Below the pieces are notes generated by a model. It had not been told where the DNA came from. It searched no databases and saw only the letters and a list, made by a program, of their open reading frames with translations. This document shows positions 54,543 to 62,982 of a stretch of DNA of 64,000 bases, in pieces. How positions within the stretch are numbered: the first letter of the stretch is position 1; every line of letters starts with the position of its first letter. Made by a program: the position numbers and the translations under genes. The stretch lies in NCBI RefSeq assembly GCF_011601275.1, contig NZ_JAAOLY010000003.1, forward strand, positions 186,001 through 250,000, written 5' to 3'. This DNA comes from Janthinobacterium lividum. GTDB lineage: Bacteria; Pseudomonadota; Gammaproteobacteria; Burkholderiales; Burkholderiaceae_D.

Positions 54543-55304
54543 TCAGGCAAGCAGCGACAGCACGGGCGGCAGCACGAGGGCCAGGCCGGCGACCAGCAGC
54601 AGCACGAAGACGGCGCGGCGCACGTGTTCGATAGGCAAGCGCGAAGGGTGGCGGCGCGCCAGCCACGTCAGGCCCGTCACCAGCGGCAAGGCTTCCAGCG
54701 TCAGCCAGAAGGCCGTCATGCTGAACTGGCCGTGCGCCAGCACGAGGGCCAGGCGCAGCACGGCATTCGCGGCGAACAGCACGATCAGCGAGTGGCGGAT
54801 CATGTCGGCCGGCCATGGCTGGCGGTACAGGTGGTAGACCATGGGCGGGCCGGCGCTGGCGAACAGGCCGCCCATCACGCCGGACACGCCGCTGAAGAAC
54901 AGGAAGGCGGGCAGGCCGGATTGCTGCGCCCGCGCGCTGGCGCGCAGCACCAGCATGAAGGCGCAGACGACGATGGCGCAGCCGAGCAGGAAGCGCAGCA
55001 GGCTTACTTGCTGCGCGCTGAACCAGCCCAGCAGGGCCACGCCCGCGCCCACGCCCAGCTGGCTGACGGCCAGCGATGGGCCGAACACGGGCCAGGCCAG
55101 CCGCGGTCGCGTGCGGCCAAACGTGATGGCGGCATTCACCAGCACCAGCACGCTGACCACGTTGGCGACGTCGCCCAGGCTGGCCAGGTGCAGCACGGCC
55201 GTCAGTCCCAGCAGGATCAGGCCGAAGGCAAAGCCCGTCAGGTTCTGCGCCACGCTGGCCAGCGCCACGCAGGCCAGGAACAGCAAGTGCGACGCCATGC
55301 TCAT
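54543..55304 (-). CDS. TauE/SafE-family permease, probable sulfonate exporter
   Basis: Inner-membrane protein of 253 residues with about eight helices, an Asn-Leu-Thr-Gly start (LASVAQNLTGFAFGLILLGL) and a conserved second half (GVSGVMGGLFASAGPPMVYH). These are TauE/SafE features. Family members export sulfonates such as sulfoacetate or sulfolactate and recur in sulfonate pathways. It starts 5 bases after the sulfoquinovosidase stop and is followed by glpD, so it is tightly inside the operon. Export of 3-sulfolactate is the natural role here, by inference. Confidence 0.8.
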   Translation of the reverse strand: MSMASHLLFLACVALASVAQNLTGFAFGLILLGLTAVLHLASLGDVANVVSVLVLVNAAITFGRTRPRLAWPVFGPSLAVSQLGVGAGVALLGWFSAQQVSLLRFLLGCAIVVCAFMLVLRASARAQQSGLPAFLFFSGVSGVMGGLFASAGPPMVYHLYRQPWPADMIRHSLIVLFAANAVLRLALVLAHGQFSMTAFWLTLEALPLVTGLTWLARRHPSRLPIEHVRRAVFVLLLVAGLALVLPPVLSLLA

Positions 55305-55309
55305 GCCGA

Positions 55310-57331
55310 TCAAGCCGCCAGCGACAGGAAGAAGTCCTGCTGCGCGCAACCGCGCCGCACGAAGACGGGCGGCTGGCCCAATGGCGCATCGACTTCCACG
55401 CGCTGGCCACCGTCGAACGCGGCGCCGCTCCACAGGTGAATCCAGGCGTCGCCCTGCGGCAGGTAGGCGCTCCAGCGCGCGGCACCGGCCGCATGCACGG
55501 GCGCCACCAGCAGGTCGGGGCCGAACAGGTACTGGTCCTGGATGGCGTAGGTGGCGCGGTCGTGTTCATAGTGCAGGAACAGCGGGCGCTGCAGCGGCAG
55601 GCCGCGCGCCACTGCATCTTCGGCCAGGGCGCGGATGGTGGGCGCCAGCGCCACATGCAGCCGCGTCATGCGGGCGAAGTGGCGGAACACCTCTTCATCC
55701 TGGTAGAACTGGAAGTTCTCGTCGGGGCGGTTGCCTTCGTGCGTGCGCATCATCGATGTAAACACGGCCATCTCTGCCCAACGCTGGAACAGTTCCGCCG
55801 TGCGCAGGTTGCCGAACAAGCTCGTATAGCCGCCGATGTCGCTGTGATGGTAGGCGTTGCCCAGAAGGCCAGACGACAGGGCGCCGCAGATCACCGTCTG
55901 CAAGCCGTCGTGGCGGCTGAAGTCGACCGACTGGTCGCCCGCCCACAGCAGCGGGCAGTGCGCCTGCACGCCCGTGTAGCCGGCGCGCATGAAGAAGGTG
56001 GCGTCGCCCGTCTTGCCGGCCCGCTCGATGGCGCGCGCATTGACTTCGGCCCAAAGCGTTGGCCACGCGTTGTGCATCAGGCGAGCGTCCGCGCCATTAT
56101 GCAGGCGCAGGTCGATCGGCAGGTATTCGCCGAAATCGGCCATCCAGCCGGACAGGCCGAAATCGAGCATTTCCTGGCGCAGGATGCGTTCCTCGAACCA
56201 CAGCGCGGCGGCCGGGTTGGTGAAGTCGACGACGCCGCAATCGAATTCGCCGAAGTCGACCAGGTAGGCGCCGCCATCCATGCTGGTCGCCAGAAAGCCC
56301 TGCTGCAGCGCTTCCTGGTACAGGGTGCCGTCGTTGCACAGGTAAGGATTGACGTAGCCGAGGAAGCGGATGTCCTGCGTGGCCAGGTCGGCGATCCAGT
56401 TTTTCAGGTCGGGGTAGCGCTGCGGCTGCCAGCGCCAGTCCCAGAACAAGCGCTTGCCGAACGAGGTCTGGCGCAAGCCGACCCAGTCTTCGCACCACAG
56501 GGCGCTGACGGGCAAGCCGTGTTCCTGCGCCTGCGCGAGGATGGCGCGCGCGTGCTCCTCGCCGCCTTTCAGGCCCAGCATGGCGCCGTTTTGCAGCCAA
56601 GTCGGAAGATGCGGCTGGCGGCCGAAGCGCTGCGAGACGACGCCGACCAGGTCGACGAAAGAGTCGGCCAGCATGAATTCCAGGCGCTCTGGCATGGCCC
56701 AGAATTGCAGCTCGTGGAAGTCGGGCTGGCGGAAATCGAAGTCCGCATACGCCGTCGTTTCCGCATGCAGACAGTAACGCTGCGAGGAGATGAAGCTCGG
56801 TTGCGGATAATTCGTGTGATAGTAGTCGCCGCCCGACTTGGACGTCACGTCCGCCTGCCACGTCAGGTGCGTCGACTTGTCTCGGCCCACGCCCGGCTCC
56901 GACGTCCACAGGGGGAAGTGGCGCCCGCGCAGGTCGAAGTACGACATCTGCTCGCCGCAGCCCCATACGTGCTCGTTCTGTTCCGCGGGAAGGCGCAGCC
57001 ACAGCCGGTTCCAGCCCGGCGCCGCATAGCGCACCACCAGGTGCACGCCATGGGGCGCCGCCTGCACGGCCAGCACCAGCTGCGGTGCGTCGCCCGCATG
57101 GCGCGCGAAGCTCAGGGTGGCGGCGTCGCCATCCTGCGTGACGGCCAGCGCGCGCAGGGCATTGCGCTCCTCGACGTAATCCTCGATCTCGAAATTACCT
57201 CGGTACATTTCCATGCTTTCGCGGCCCTGGCCGACGAACACGCACGGCGCATCGGCACTGTGGCGCAGCAGCAAGCGGCCGGCGCAGCGCAGGGCGACGC
57301 TGTCATTTTCCTGGTGTAGTGTGTACTGCAT
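55310..57331 (-). CDS. Sulfoquinovosidase (GH31), KERWY type
   Basis: Glycoside hydrolase of 673 residues in the YihQ branch of family GH31, releasing sulfoquinovose from sulfoquinovosyl glycerol. The catalytic nucleophile is Asp399 in GWMADFGEYLP and the acid/base is Asp466 in WAGDQSVD. The sulfosugar-recognition residues are all present: Lys255 (GLKGG), Glu281 (WCEDW), Arg294 and Trp297 (SFGKRLFW), and Tyr502 (SDIGGYTSLF). E. coli YihQ has Gln/Gln in the first two positions; a Lys/Glu pair is the alternative described for the Agrobacterium enzyme. No signal peptide, so it acts in the cytoplasm after uptake. The ATG at 57,331 has an aggag site. Plain alpha-glucosidase activity is the less likely alternative. 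Confidence 0.9.
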   Translation of the reverse strand: MQYTLHQENDSVALRCAGRLLLRHSADAPCVFVGQGRESMEMYRGNFEIEDYVEERNALRALAVTQDGDAATLSFARHAGDAPQLVLAVQAAPHGVHLVVRYAAPGWNRLWLRLPAEQNEHVWGCGEQMSYFDLRGRHFPLWTSEPGVGRDKSTHLTWQADVTSKSGGDYYHTNYPQPSFISSQRYCLHAETTAYADFDFRQPDFHELQFWAMPERLEFMLADSFVDLVGVVSQRFGRQPHLPTWLQNGAMLGLKGGEEHARAILAQAQEHGLPVSALWCEDWVGLRQTSFGKRLFWDWRWQPQRYPDLKNWIADLATQDIRFLGYVNPYLCNDGTLYQEALQQGFLATSMDGGAYLVDFGEFDCGVVDFTNPAAALWFEERILRQEMLDFGLSGWMADFGEYLPIDLRLHNGADARLMHNAWPTLWAEVNARAIERAGKTGDATFFMRAGYTGVQAHCPLLWAGDQSVDFSRHDGLQTVICGALSSGLLGNAYHHSDIGGYTSLFGNLRTAELFQRWAEMAVFTSMMRTHEGNRPDENFQFYQDEEVFRHFARMTRLHVALAPTIRALAEDAVARGLPLQRPLFLHYEHDRATYAIQDQYLFGPDLLVAPVHAAGAARWSAYLPQGDAWIHLWSGAAFDGGQRVEVDAPLGQPPVFVRRGCAQQDFFLSLAA

Positions 57332-57412
57332 GACGATCAACTCCTGTGAAAACCGGCGCCCGCATGGCGGGGCATGCGGCGGGCCGGCGGTGCATCAACA
57401 ATTAAGCACTAA

Positions 57413-58804
57413 TTAAAAGACGAGGAACATGCCGGCGGTCAGCTCGACGGGGCTGTAGCCGAAGTAGTTATTGTCCCCCCGGAACTGCAATACGCCCAGC
57501 TTGGCGTGGCTGTTGTTGGCGATGCGCGTGGCATACGCATAGAACGACAGGGTAGGCTGGAAGTTGTACAGGTAGCCCAGCGAGTAGGCCGTCGACGTCG
57601 GCTTGCCCACGCCGTCGCCCGTGTTCGCGCCGAACGCGCCTTTGGCGTTGGCGCCGTCATAGCTGATGTGCGCCAGGCTGCCTTCGATGCGGTGCTTGCC
57701 GATGTCATAGGCGCCCGACACGCCAAAGGCGTCGGCCGCATAGCCGCCCGCGTTCGACACGCGGTAGGACGTGTAGGAGCCGCCCAGGGTAAAGTCGTTC
57801 CACTTGTAGCGCGCGCCGACGATGTCCGTGACCTGGTTGCGCTTGACGAAATTGGGCGTGCCGGCCGTGCTGATGTCGTTGCTCTGCTGGTAATCCATGT
57901 GCGCATAGCCGAGGAACAGATCGCCCTTCTTGTACAGCACGTTGGCGGCCCAGCTGCGGCCATCGTTTTCCAGGTCGGTGGCGGAAGACGCCTGCTGGCC
58001 GGCCGAATACGACACCTCGGCCGAGATATTGTTCCAGGTCGGGCTGCGGTAGCGCAGGGCGTTGCCATAGAACAGGGCCGTGCCCGAGTTGTTGCCGGCC
58101 AAACTCGTCGTCTTGCTGGCGTTGCCCGTCACGGGGTCTTTCAGGTAGCGGCCCAGCGATTCGGGGCGCGTGAGCGAGAACAGGGCGCTGAAGTCGTTGG
58201 CGCCGTAGTTGTGCGCCGAGGCCAGGTCGGCCCCCAGCGAGACCCAGAACGGCGCCATGTACATGGTGCCGCCTTCGATCGAGCCCCAGGTGGTCGAGGC
58301 AAAGCCCACGGTGGAACCGCGGTTGAACAGCACGGACGAGGTGGTGTTGTTTTGCGTGCCGCCGCCCGCATTGCCGTTGAACAGGTTCAAGCCCGTCTCG
58401 ACGCCGAAGATGGCCTTGTATTCATCGCTGAAGACCCAGGCGCCCGTGAGGCCCAGGCGGCTGGCCATCTCGCCCTGGTTCAAGCGGTGGTTCGTCAGCT
58501 GGCGCCCGCTGGCATCCTTGCCGCGCGAGACCGTGTAGCTGATGTCGCCACGGCCGTACAGCTTCCAGTTGAAACCAGTGGCCGCTGGCATGGACGCCGC
58601 TGTGGCTGCTGGCGCCATCGCTGCTGCTGGCGCTGGCTGGGCCGCTTTCGCTTCCATCTGCGCCACCCGGTCCTGCAACTGGGCCAGCATGGCTTTCATG
58701 TCGCTCAGTTCGTCGGCGTGTGCGTTAGCGCTAACAAGTGACGCCGAGAAAAGGGCGCCCGTGATGGCCGCGGCCAATGTGGTCTTGCGTAACGTCGTTT
58801 GCAT
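57413..58804 (-). CDS. Outer-membrane porin with N-terminal coiled coil
   Basis: Outer-membrane channel of 463 residues. A signal peptide (LAAAITGALFSASLVSANAHA) is followed by a short coiled coil (LSDMKAMLAQLQDRVAQMEA) and an Ala/Pro linker. A barrel then starts WKLYGRGDISYTVSRG and ends in Phe (GMFLVF), the outer-membrane assembly signal. The barrel is of the general Gram-negative porin type, while the coiled-coil start is also seen in sugar porins. It sits between the sulfoquinovosidase and the aldehyde dehydrogenase, so it probably admits sulfoquinovosyl glycerol. It has its own ggag ribosome-binding site and 65-82 base gaps on each side. Confidence 0.85.
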   Translation of the reverse strand: MQTTLRKTTLAAAITGALFSASLVSANAHADELSDMKAMLAQLQDRVAQMEAKAAQPAPAAAMAPAATAASMPAATGFNWKLYGRGDISYTVSRGKDASGRQLTNHRLNQGEMASRLGLTGAWVFSDEYKAIFGVETGLNLFNGNAGGGTQNNTTSSVLFNRGSTVGFASTTWGSIEGGTMYMAPFWVSLGADLASAHNYGANDFSALFSLTRPESLGRYLKDPVTGNASKTTSLAGNNSGTALFYGNALRYRSPTWNNISAEVSYSAGQQASSATDLENDGRSWAANVLYKKGDLFLGYAHMDYQQSNDISTAGTPNFVKRNQVTDIVGARYKWNDFTLGGSYTSYRVSNAGGYAADAFGVSGAYDIGKHRIEGSLAHISYDGANAKGAFGANTGDGVGKPTSTAYSLGYLYNFQPTLSFYAYATRIANNSHAKLGVLQFRGDNNYFGYSPVELTAGMFLVF

Positions 58805-58869
58805 GATCCTGTCTCCTGTGTTTTTATAGGTGTATTGTTGCTGATCCCTGCCTTGCCTACCTTAAATAA

Positions 58870-60324
58870 TCAAATCCCTCCCATGCACAAATATTTGATA
58901 TCGAGGAAGTCGTCCATGCCGTAGTGCGAGCCTTCGCGGCCCATGCCCGAATGCTTGACGCCGCCGAATGGCGCCATTTCATTGGCGATCATGCCCGTGT
59001 TGATGCCGACCATGCCCACTTCCAGTTCTTCCGCCACGCGCCAGACCCTGCCCAGGTCGCGGCTGTAGAAATAGCCGGCCAGGCCGAACTGCGTGGCGTT
59101 GGCCATGGCGACGACTTCGTCTTCGCTGCCGAAGCGGAACAGCGGCGCCAGCGGGGCGAAGGTTTCCTCTGTGGCCACCAGCATGTCGCTGTTCGCTTCC
59201 AGCACCACGCTGGGCTCGAAGAAGCTGCCGCCCAGCGCGTGGCGCTTGCCGCCGATGGCCAGCTTGCCGCCCTTGGACAGCGCGTCGGCGATATGCTGCT
59301 CGATCTTGCGCACGGCGTTTTCATCGATCAGCGGACCTTGCGTGACGCCCGCGTCCAGGCCATTGCCCAGTTTCAGCTCGGCCACCTTGGCCACCAGGCG
59401 GGCGGCGAAGTCGTCGTAGATGCTGTCCTGCACGTAGATGCGGTTGGCGCATACGCAGGTCTGGCCGCTGTTGCGGTATTTCGACATCAGCACGCCTTCG
59501 ACGGCCGCGTCGATGTCGGCGTCGTCGAAGACGATGAAGGGCGCGTTGCCGCCCAATTCCAGCGACAGCTTCTTGATCGTGCCGGCCGCCTCGCGCGACA
59601 GCCAGGCGCCCACTTCCGTCGATCCCGTAAACGTGATCTTGCGTACCAGGTCGTTGTGGCACAGTTCCGTGCCGATCGCTTGCGCCGCGCCCGTGACCAC
59701 ATTGAAGACGCCGGGCGGCACGCCGGCGCGCAGCGCCAGTTCGCCCAGGGCCAGGGCCGACAGCGGCGTTTGCGACGCCGGTTTCAGGACCATGCTGCAG
59801 CCGGCCGCCAGGGCGGGGCCGGCCTTGCGCGTGATCATGCCATTCGGGAAATTCCACGGCGTGATGGCCGCGCACACGCCGATCGGCTGCTTGATGACGA
59901 CGATGCGCTTGTCGTTCGACGGCGGCGCGATCACGTCGCCATACGCGCGCTTGCCTTCCTCGGCAAACCATTCCAGGTAGGCCGCGTTCGAGACGATCTC
60001 GCCCTTGGCTTCCGCCAGCGATTTGCCTTGCTCGCTGGTGAGGATCAGCGCCAGGTCGTCGGCGTGCTGCAAGATCAATGCATGCCAGGCGCGCAGCACC
60101 GTGGCGCGCGCCTTCACGGTCTGCTTGCGCCACAGCCGGAAGGCCGCATGCGAGGCGCTAATGGCGCGCCGCGTCTCGGCCGCGCCCATGCGAGGCACGG
60201 TGGCGATCACTGCGCCCGTGGCCGGGTTGGTGACATCGATGGTGGCGCCGTCATCGGCGTCGCACCAGGCGCCGTCGATCAGGCATTGCTGTTTCAACAG
60301 GCTTGCGTCTTGCAGGTTCAACAT
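58870..60324 (-). CDS. GabD-like aldehyde dehydrogenase, probable sulfolactaldehyde dehydrogenase
   Basis: NAD(P)-dependent dehydrogenase of 484 residues of the succinate-semialdehyde type. Catalytic Cys290 is in NSGQTCVCANR and Glu256 in SLELGGNAP. The cofactor site has ITPWNFP and TFTGSTEVG. In the sulfo-Entner-Doudoroff pathway of Pseudomonas putida SQ1 an enzyme of this branch oxidises 3-sulfolactaldehyde to 3-sulfolactate, and operon context gives the same reading here. The ATG at 60,324 has an aaggagaaccctc site. Alternatives such as succinate or ketoglutarate semialdehyde are possible on sequence alone. Confidence 0.87.
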   Translation of the reverse strand: MLNLQDASLLKQQCLIDGAWCDADDGATIDVTNPATGAVIATVPRMGAAETRRAISASHAAFRLWRKQTVKARATVLRAWHALILQHADDLALILTSEQGKSLAEAKGEIVSNAAYLEWFAEEGKRAYGDVIAPPSNDKRIVVIKQPIGVCAAITPWNFPNGMITRKAGPALAAGCSMVLKPASQTPLSALALGELALRAGVPPGVFNVVTGAAQAIGTELCHNDLVRKITFTGSTEVGAWLSREAAGTIKKLSLELGGNAPFIVFDDADIDAAVEGVLMSKYRNSGQTCVCANRIYVQDSIYDDFAARLVAKVAELKLGNGLDAGVTQGPLIDENAVRKIEQHIADALSKGGKLAIGGKRHALGGSFFEPSVVLEANSDMLVATEETFAPLAPLFRFGSEDEVVAMANATQFGLAGYFYSRDLGRVWRVAEELEVGMVGINTGMIANEMAPFGGVKHSGMGREGSHYGMDDFLDIKYLCMGGI

Positions 60325-60353
60325 GAGGGTTCTCCTTGAATGGGTGATGCGGC

Positions 60354-61142
60354 TTAACCCGCTACAGATACTTGCGCGAGTCCGGCGTCGACGATGATGT
60401 TCTGGCCCGTGATGCCGTCCGAATCGTCGGCCGCGAGGAACAGGGCCGTGCGCGCCACGTGGCCAGCGTCGAGCCGGTATTTCAGGCATTGCAGTTCGAT
60501 GAACTTGCGGTCCTCCTCCGGATCACGCCACAGGGCGGCCTGGCGGTCCGTGGCAATGGCGCCCGGGGCGATGGCGTTGACGCGGATATTCTGTTCGCCC
60601 AGCTCGCGCGCCAGGGTGCGCGACAGGCCCGCGATGCCGGCCTTGGAGGTGGTGTAGCCGACCAGGTTGGGGCGCCCGCGCATCCATGAAATGGAGCCGA
60701 GGTTGATGATGGAGCCGCCGCCGGCCGCCGCCATGCCGGGCGCCACCTGCTGGATGGCGAACACGTGGTGCTTGAGGTTCAGGGCCAGGCAGTTGTCCCA
60801 GTACTCGGGCGTCAGTTCGGCCAGCGAATGGCGGTCGTCGCGGCCCGCGTTATTGAGCAGCACGCGGATGGCGCCGAAACGCGCTTCGACGTCGGCCAGG
60901 CCGGCCTGGTAGGCGGCGATGTCGCGGATGTCGCTGTACACAAAACAGGGCGCATGGCGGCACAGCGGCGCCAGGCGCGTGGCCAGGGCAGCGCTGGCGT
61001 CGCGGTCGATATCGCAAAAAGCCACTTGCGCGCCTTGCAGGGCGAAGTGTTCGACCAGCGCGGCGCCGATGCCGGAGCCGCCGCCGGAGACGAAGACCAC
61101 GCGGTCCTGCAGGCTGGGGTAGAGAGTGATGTTGGCGTTCAT
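60354..61142 (-). CDS. SDR dehydrogenase, probable sulfoquinovose 1-dehydrogenase
   Basis: Short-chain dehydrogenase of 262 residues. The NAD-binding motif is SGGGSGIG, Asp44 at the end of the second strand (CDID) suggests NAD preference, and NNAG is present. The active site is Ser150, Tyr163 and Lys167 (GYTTSKAG). In the sulfo-Entner-Doudoroff pathway an SDR oxidises sulfoquinovose to its lactone. The ATG at 61,142 has gaggacagc in front. It lies 28 bases after the lactonase gene and 29 before the aldehyde dehydrogenase. On sequence alone it could be another sugar 1-dehydrogenase such as for L-arabinose or L-fucose. Confidence 0.85.
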   Translation of the reverse strand: MNANITLYPSLQDRVVFVSGGGSGIGAALVEHFALQGAQVAFCDIDRDASAALATRLAPLCRHAPCFVYSDIRDIAAYQAGLADVEARFGAIRVLLNNAGRDDRHSLAELTPEYWDNCLALNLKHHVFAIQQVAPGMAAAGGGSIINLGSISWMRGRPNLVGYTTSKAGIAGLSRTLARELGEQNIRVNAIAPGAIATDRQAALWRDPEEDRKFIELQCLKYRLDAGHVARTALFLAADDSDGITGQNIIVDAGLAQVSVAG

Positions 61143-61170
61143 GCTGTCCTCGGGGGCAAATTGTGGGGTA

Positions 61171-62079
61171 TCAATCCCGGTAAAGGGGTTCGGGGCGGCC
61201 TGCCACGTCCAGGCGCACGGCAAAGAGGCCGCCGGCCTGCGGCTGGCGCGCCAGTTCGTCGTCCGCCGCGCCTTCGCGCGCGCTGGTGATGTACAGGGTG
61301 CGCAGGTCGGCGCCGCCAAAGGCGATCATGGTGGGGCGCGTGACGGGCACGCGCACGATGCCGATGATGTCGCCCTGCGGCGAAAAGCGCAGTACCCGGC
61401 CGCCTTCGTATTGCGCGCTCCAGTAGCAGCCTTCGGCGTCGATGGCCGCGCCATCGGGGCGGCCGCCGTACACGGCTTCTTCGCCCTTGACGGGAAGGCG
61501 GGCAAACACCTGGCGCTCACCGGCCTGGCCGCTGGCCGCGTCAAACGCGAAACGGTAGATCACGTGGTTCGGCGTGTCGGACTGGAACAGGAATTTTCCA
61601 TCTTCCGCGAAGGCCAGGCCGTTGCTGACCTTGACGCCGAAGCCTTGTTGCGGCCCCCAGCCCAGGCGCGTGGCGCCCCGTTGCAGGCAAAACATGGCGG
61701 CCAGTTCCGCCGTGCGCGGTTCGTACATGGCGCCGGCCCAGAAGCGCCCGGCGCTGTCGCAGCGGCCGTCGTTGAAGCGCATGTCGGTACTGTCGTACGG
61801 TGCATCGGCCAGCTTGTCGAGCAAGCCTTCCTGCGGATAGAAACGGTAGAAACCGTCGCGCAGGGCCGCCACCAGGCCGCCCTTTTCAGCCAGGGCGATG
61901 CAGCCCGGCTCGCACGGCACCCACCAGACGCGGTCGAGGCTTGTGGCCGGATCGTAGCGGTGCAAACGGCGCCCGGCGATGTCGATCCAGTACAGACACT
62001 GCTCGGCCACGCTCCACAGCGGGCATTCGCCCAGCTGGGCGCGCGCGTCGAGCACGAGTTCGGCTTGCCATTCACGCAT
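61171..62079 (-). CDS. SMP-30 lactonase, probable sulfogluconolactonase
   Basis: Metal-dependent lactonase of 302 residues with the six-bladed SMP-30/gluconolactonase propeller. The metal ligands are all present: Glu18 (LGECPLW), Asn153 (VSNGLAF) and Asp209 (GRPDGAAID). Asn103 (RFNDG) is the usual substrate contact. In this operon it would open the 6-deoxy-6-sulfogluconolactone made by the SDR. The start at 62,079 has a ggagg site and overlaps the epimerase gene by 8 bases, so the two are translationally coupled. Confidence 0.88.
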   Translation of the reverse strand: MREWQAELVLDARAQLGECPLWSVAEQCLYWIDIAGRRLHRYDPATSLDRVWWVPCEPGCIALAEKGGLVAALRDGFYRFYPQEGLLDKLADAPYDSTDMRFNDGRCDSAGRFWAGAMYEPRTAELAAMFCLQRGATRLGWGPQQGFGVKVSNGLAFAEDGKFLFQSDTPNHVIYRFAFDAASGQAGERQVFARLPVKGEEAVYGGRPDGAAIDAEGCYWSAQYEGGRVLRFSPQGDIIGIVRVPVTRPTMIAFGGADLRTLYITSAREGAADDELARQPQAGGLFAVRLDVAGRPEPLYRD

Positions 62080-62974
62080 GCTGGGCCTCCGCAGTGTCTT
62101 CCATGGCCAGGCGCATGGCGATGTGCAGGCTCTCGCCGGGCGCCAGCAAGCGCATGCCCGTGCCCTGCGCGCCGCGCGCGGCCAGCGCAAACGCGTTATT
62201 CGCGTGCGTGACGGGTTCCAGCGCAATGAAGCTGCGCTCGTCGTTGGGCGCGAAGCAGACCAGGTGGCCGCAGTTGTCGCTGGCAGACAGGTGCACGGCA
62301 TAATCTCCGTAATCGAGGCTGGCGCGGCCCGTCCAGCCGCTGTAGCAATTGTCCGCCTGCCAGCCGGCCACCGGCTGCGGCGTGGCGAATGGCGATGCTT
62401 GCGCCACGGGCGCCAGGCCGGCCGGCAAGCGGTCGTCGCCCATGCTCCACACGCCATCCCACTGCGTCTGCAGGCGCAGGCCAGGGGCCAGCGGGAAGTA
62501 GGGGTGAAAACCCAGGCCGGCGGGCATGGTGCGCGTGTCGTTATTGCGCACCGATAAAGTCAGGCGCAGGCCGGCTTCGTCGAGCAGCACGGTTTGCTGG
62601 ACGGTGCAGGCGAACGGCCAGTCCGCGTCGCCGCCATGCACGAGCAACAGTTCGGCGCTGTCGCTTGTTCGCGCCGCCACCTGCCAGGCGCGCTGCCAGC
62701 CGAAGCCGTGGATGCTGTGCGGCTCGGGCGGGAAGTTGGCGCGCAGCGCATGCGTGTGGCCATCGGCCTGCAGCATGGCGTTGCCGATGCGGTTCGAATA
62801 CGGCGCCAGCGGATAGCACGCCATCTGCCGCACGTTGGCACTGGCACAGCTGGGCGCGGCGCGCAGGATGTCGCGCCCGCGCCAGCGGAGCGCCGCCAGC
62901 GCGCCACCCGTGGCCGGGTGGACGTCGGCGCGGCAGTCGCCGTGCGCGAGGGTGAAGGGAGACTGGTGGCCCAT
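62072..62974 (-). CDS. Aldose 1-epimerase family, probable sulfoquinovose mutarotase
   Basis: Cytoplasmic GalM-like protein of 300 residues. Arg62 (YSNRIGNA), His89 (SIHGFGW), His157 (GFHPYF) and the catalytic Glu253 (ALEPVTH) form the expected active site. Mutarotases of this family occur in sulfoquinovose gene clusters, where they convert the alpha anomer released by the sulfoquinovosidase to the beta form taken by the dehydrogenase. The ATG at 62,974 has a tgaggttg site 8 bases after the permease stop; the longer open frame upstream runs across the permease gene and is not real. Confidence 0.86.
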   Translation of the reverse strand: MGHQSPFTLAHGDCRADVHPATGGALAALRWRGRDILRAAPSCASANVRQMACYPLAPYSNRIGNAMLQADGHTHALRANFPPEPHSIHGFGWQRAWQVAARTSDSAELLLVHGGDADWPFACTVQQTVLLDEAGLRLTLSVRNNDTRTMPAGLGFHPYFPLAPGLRLQTQWDGVWSMGDDRLPAGLAPVAQASPFATPQPVAGWQADNCYSGWTGRASLDYGDYAVHLSASDNCGHLVCFAPNDERSFIALEPVTHANNAFALAARGAQGTGMRLLAPGESLHIAMRLAMEDTAEAQHA

Positions 62975-62982
62975 TTTCAACC

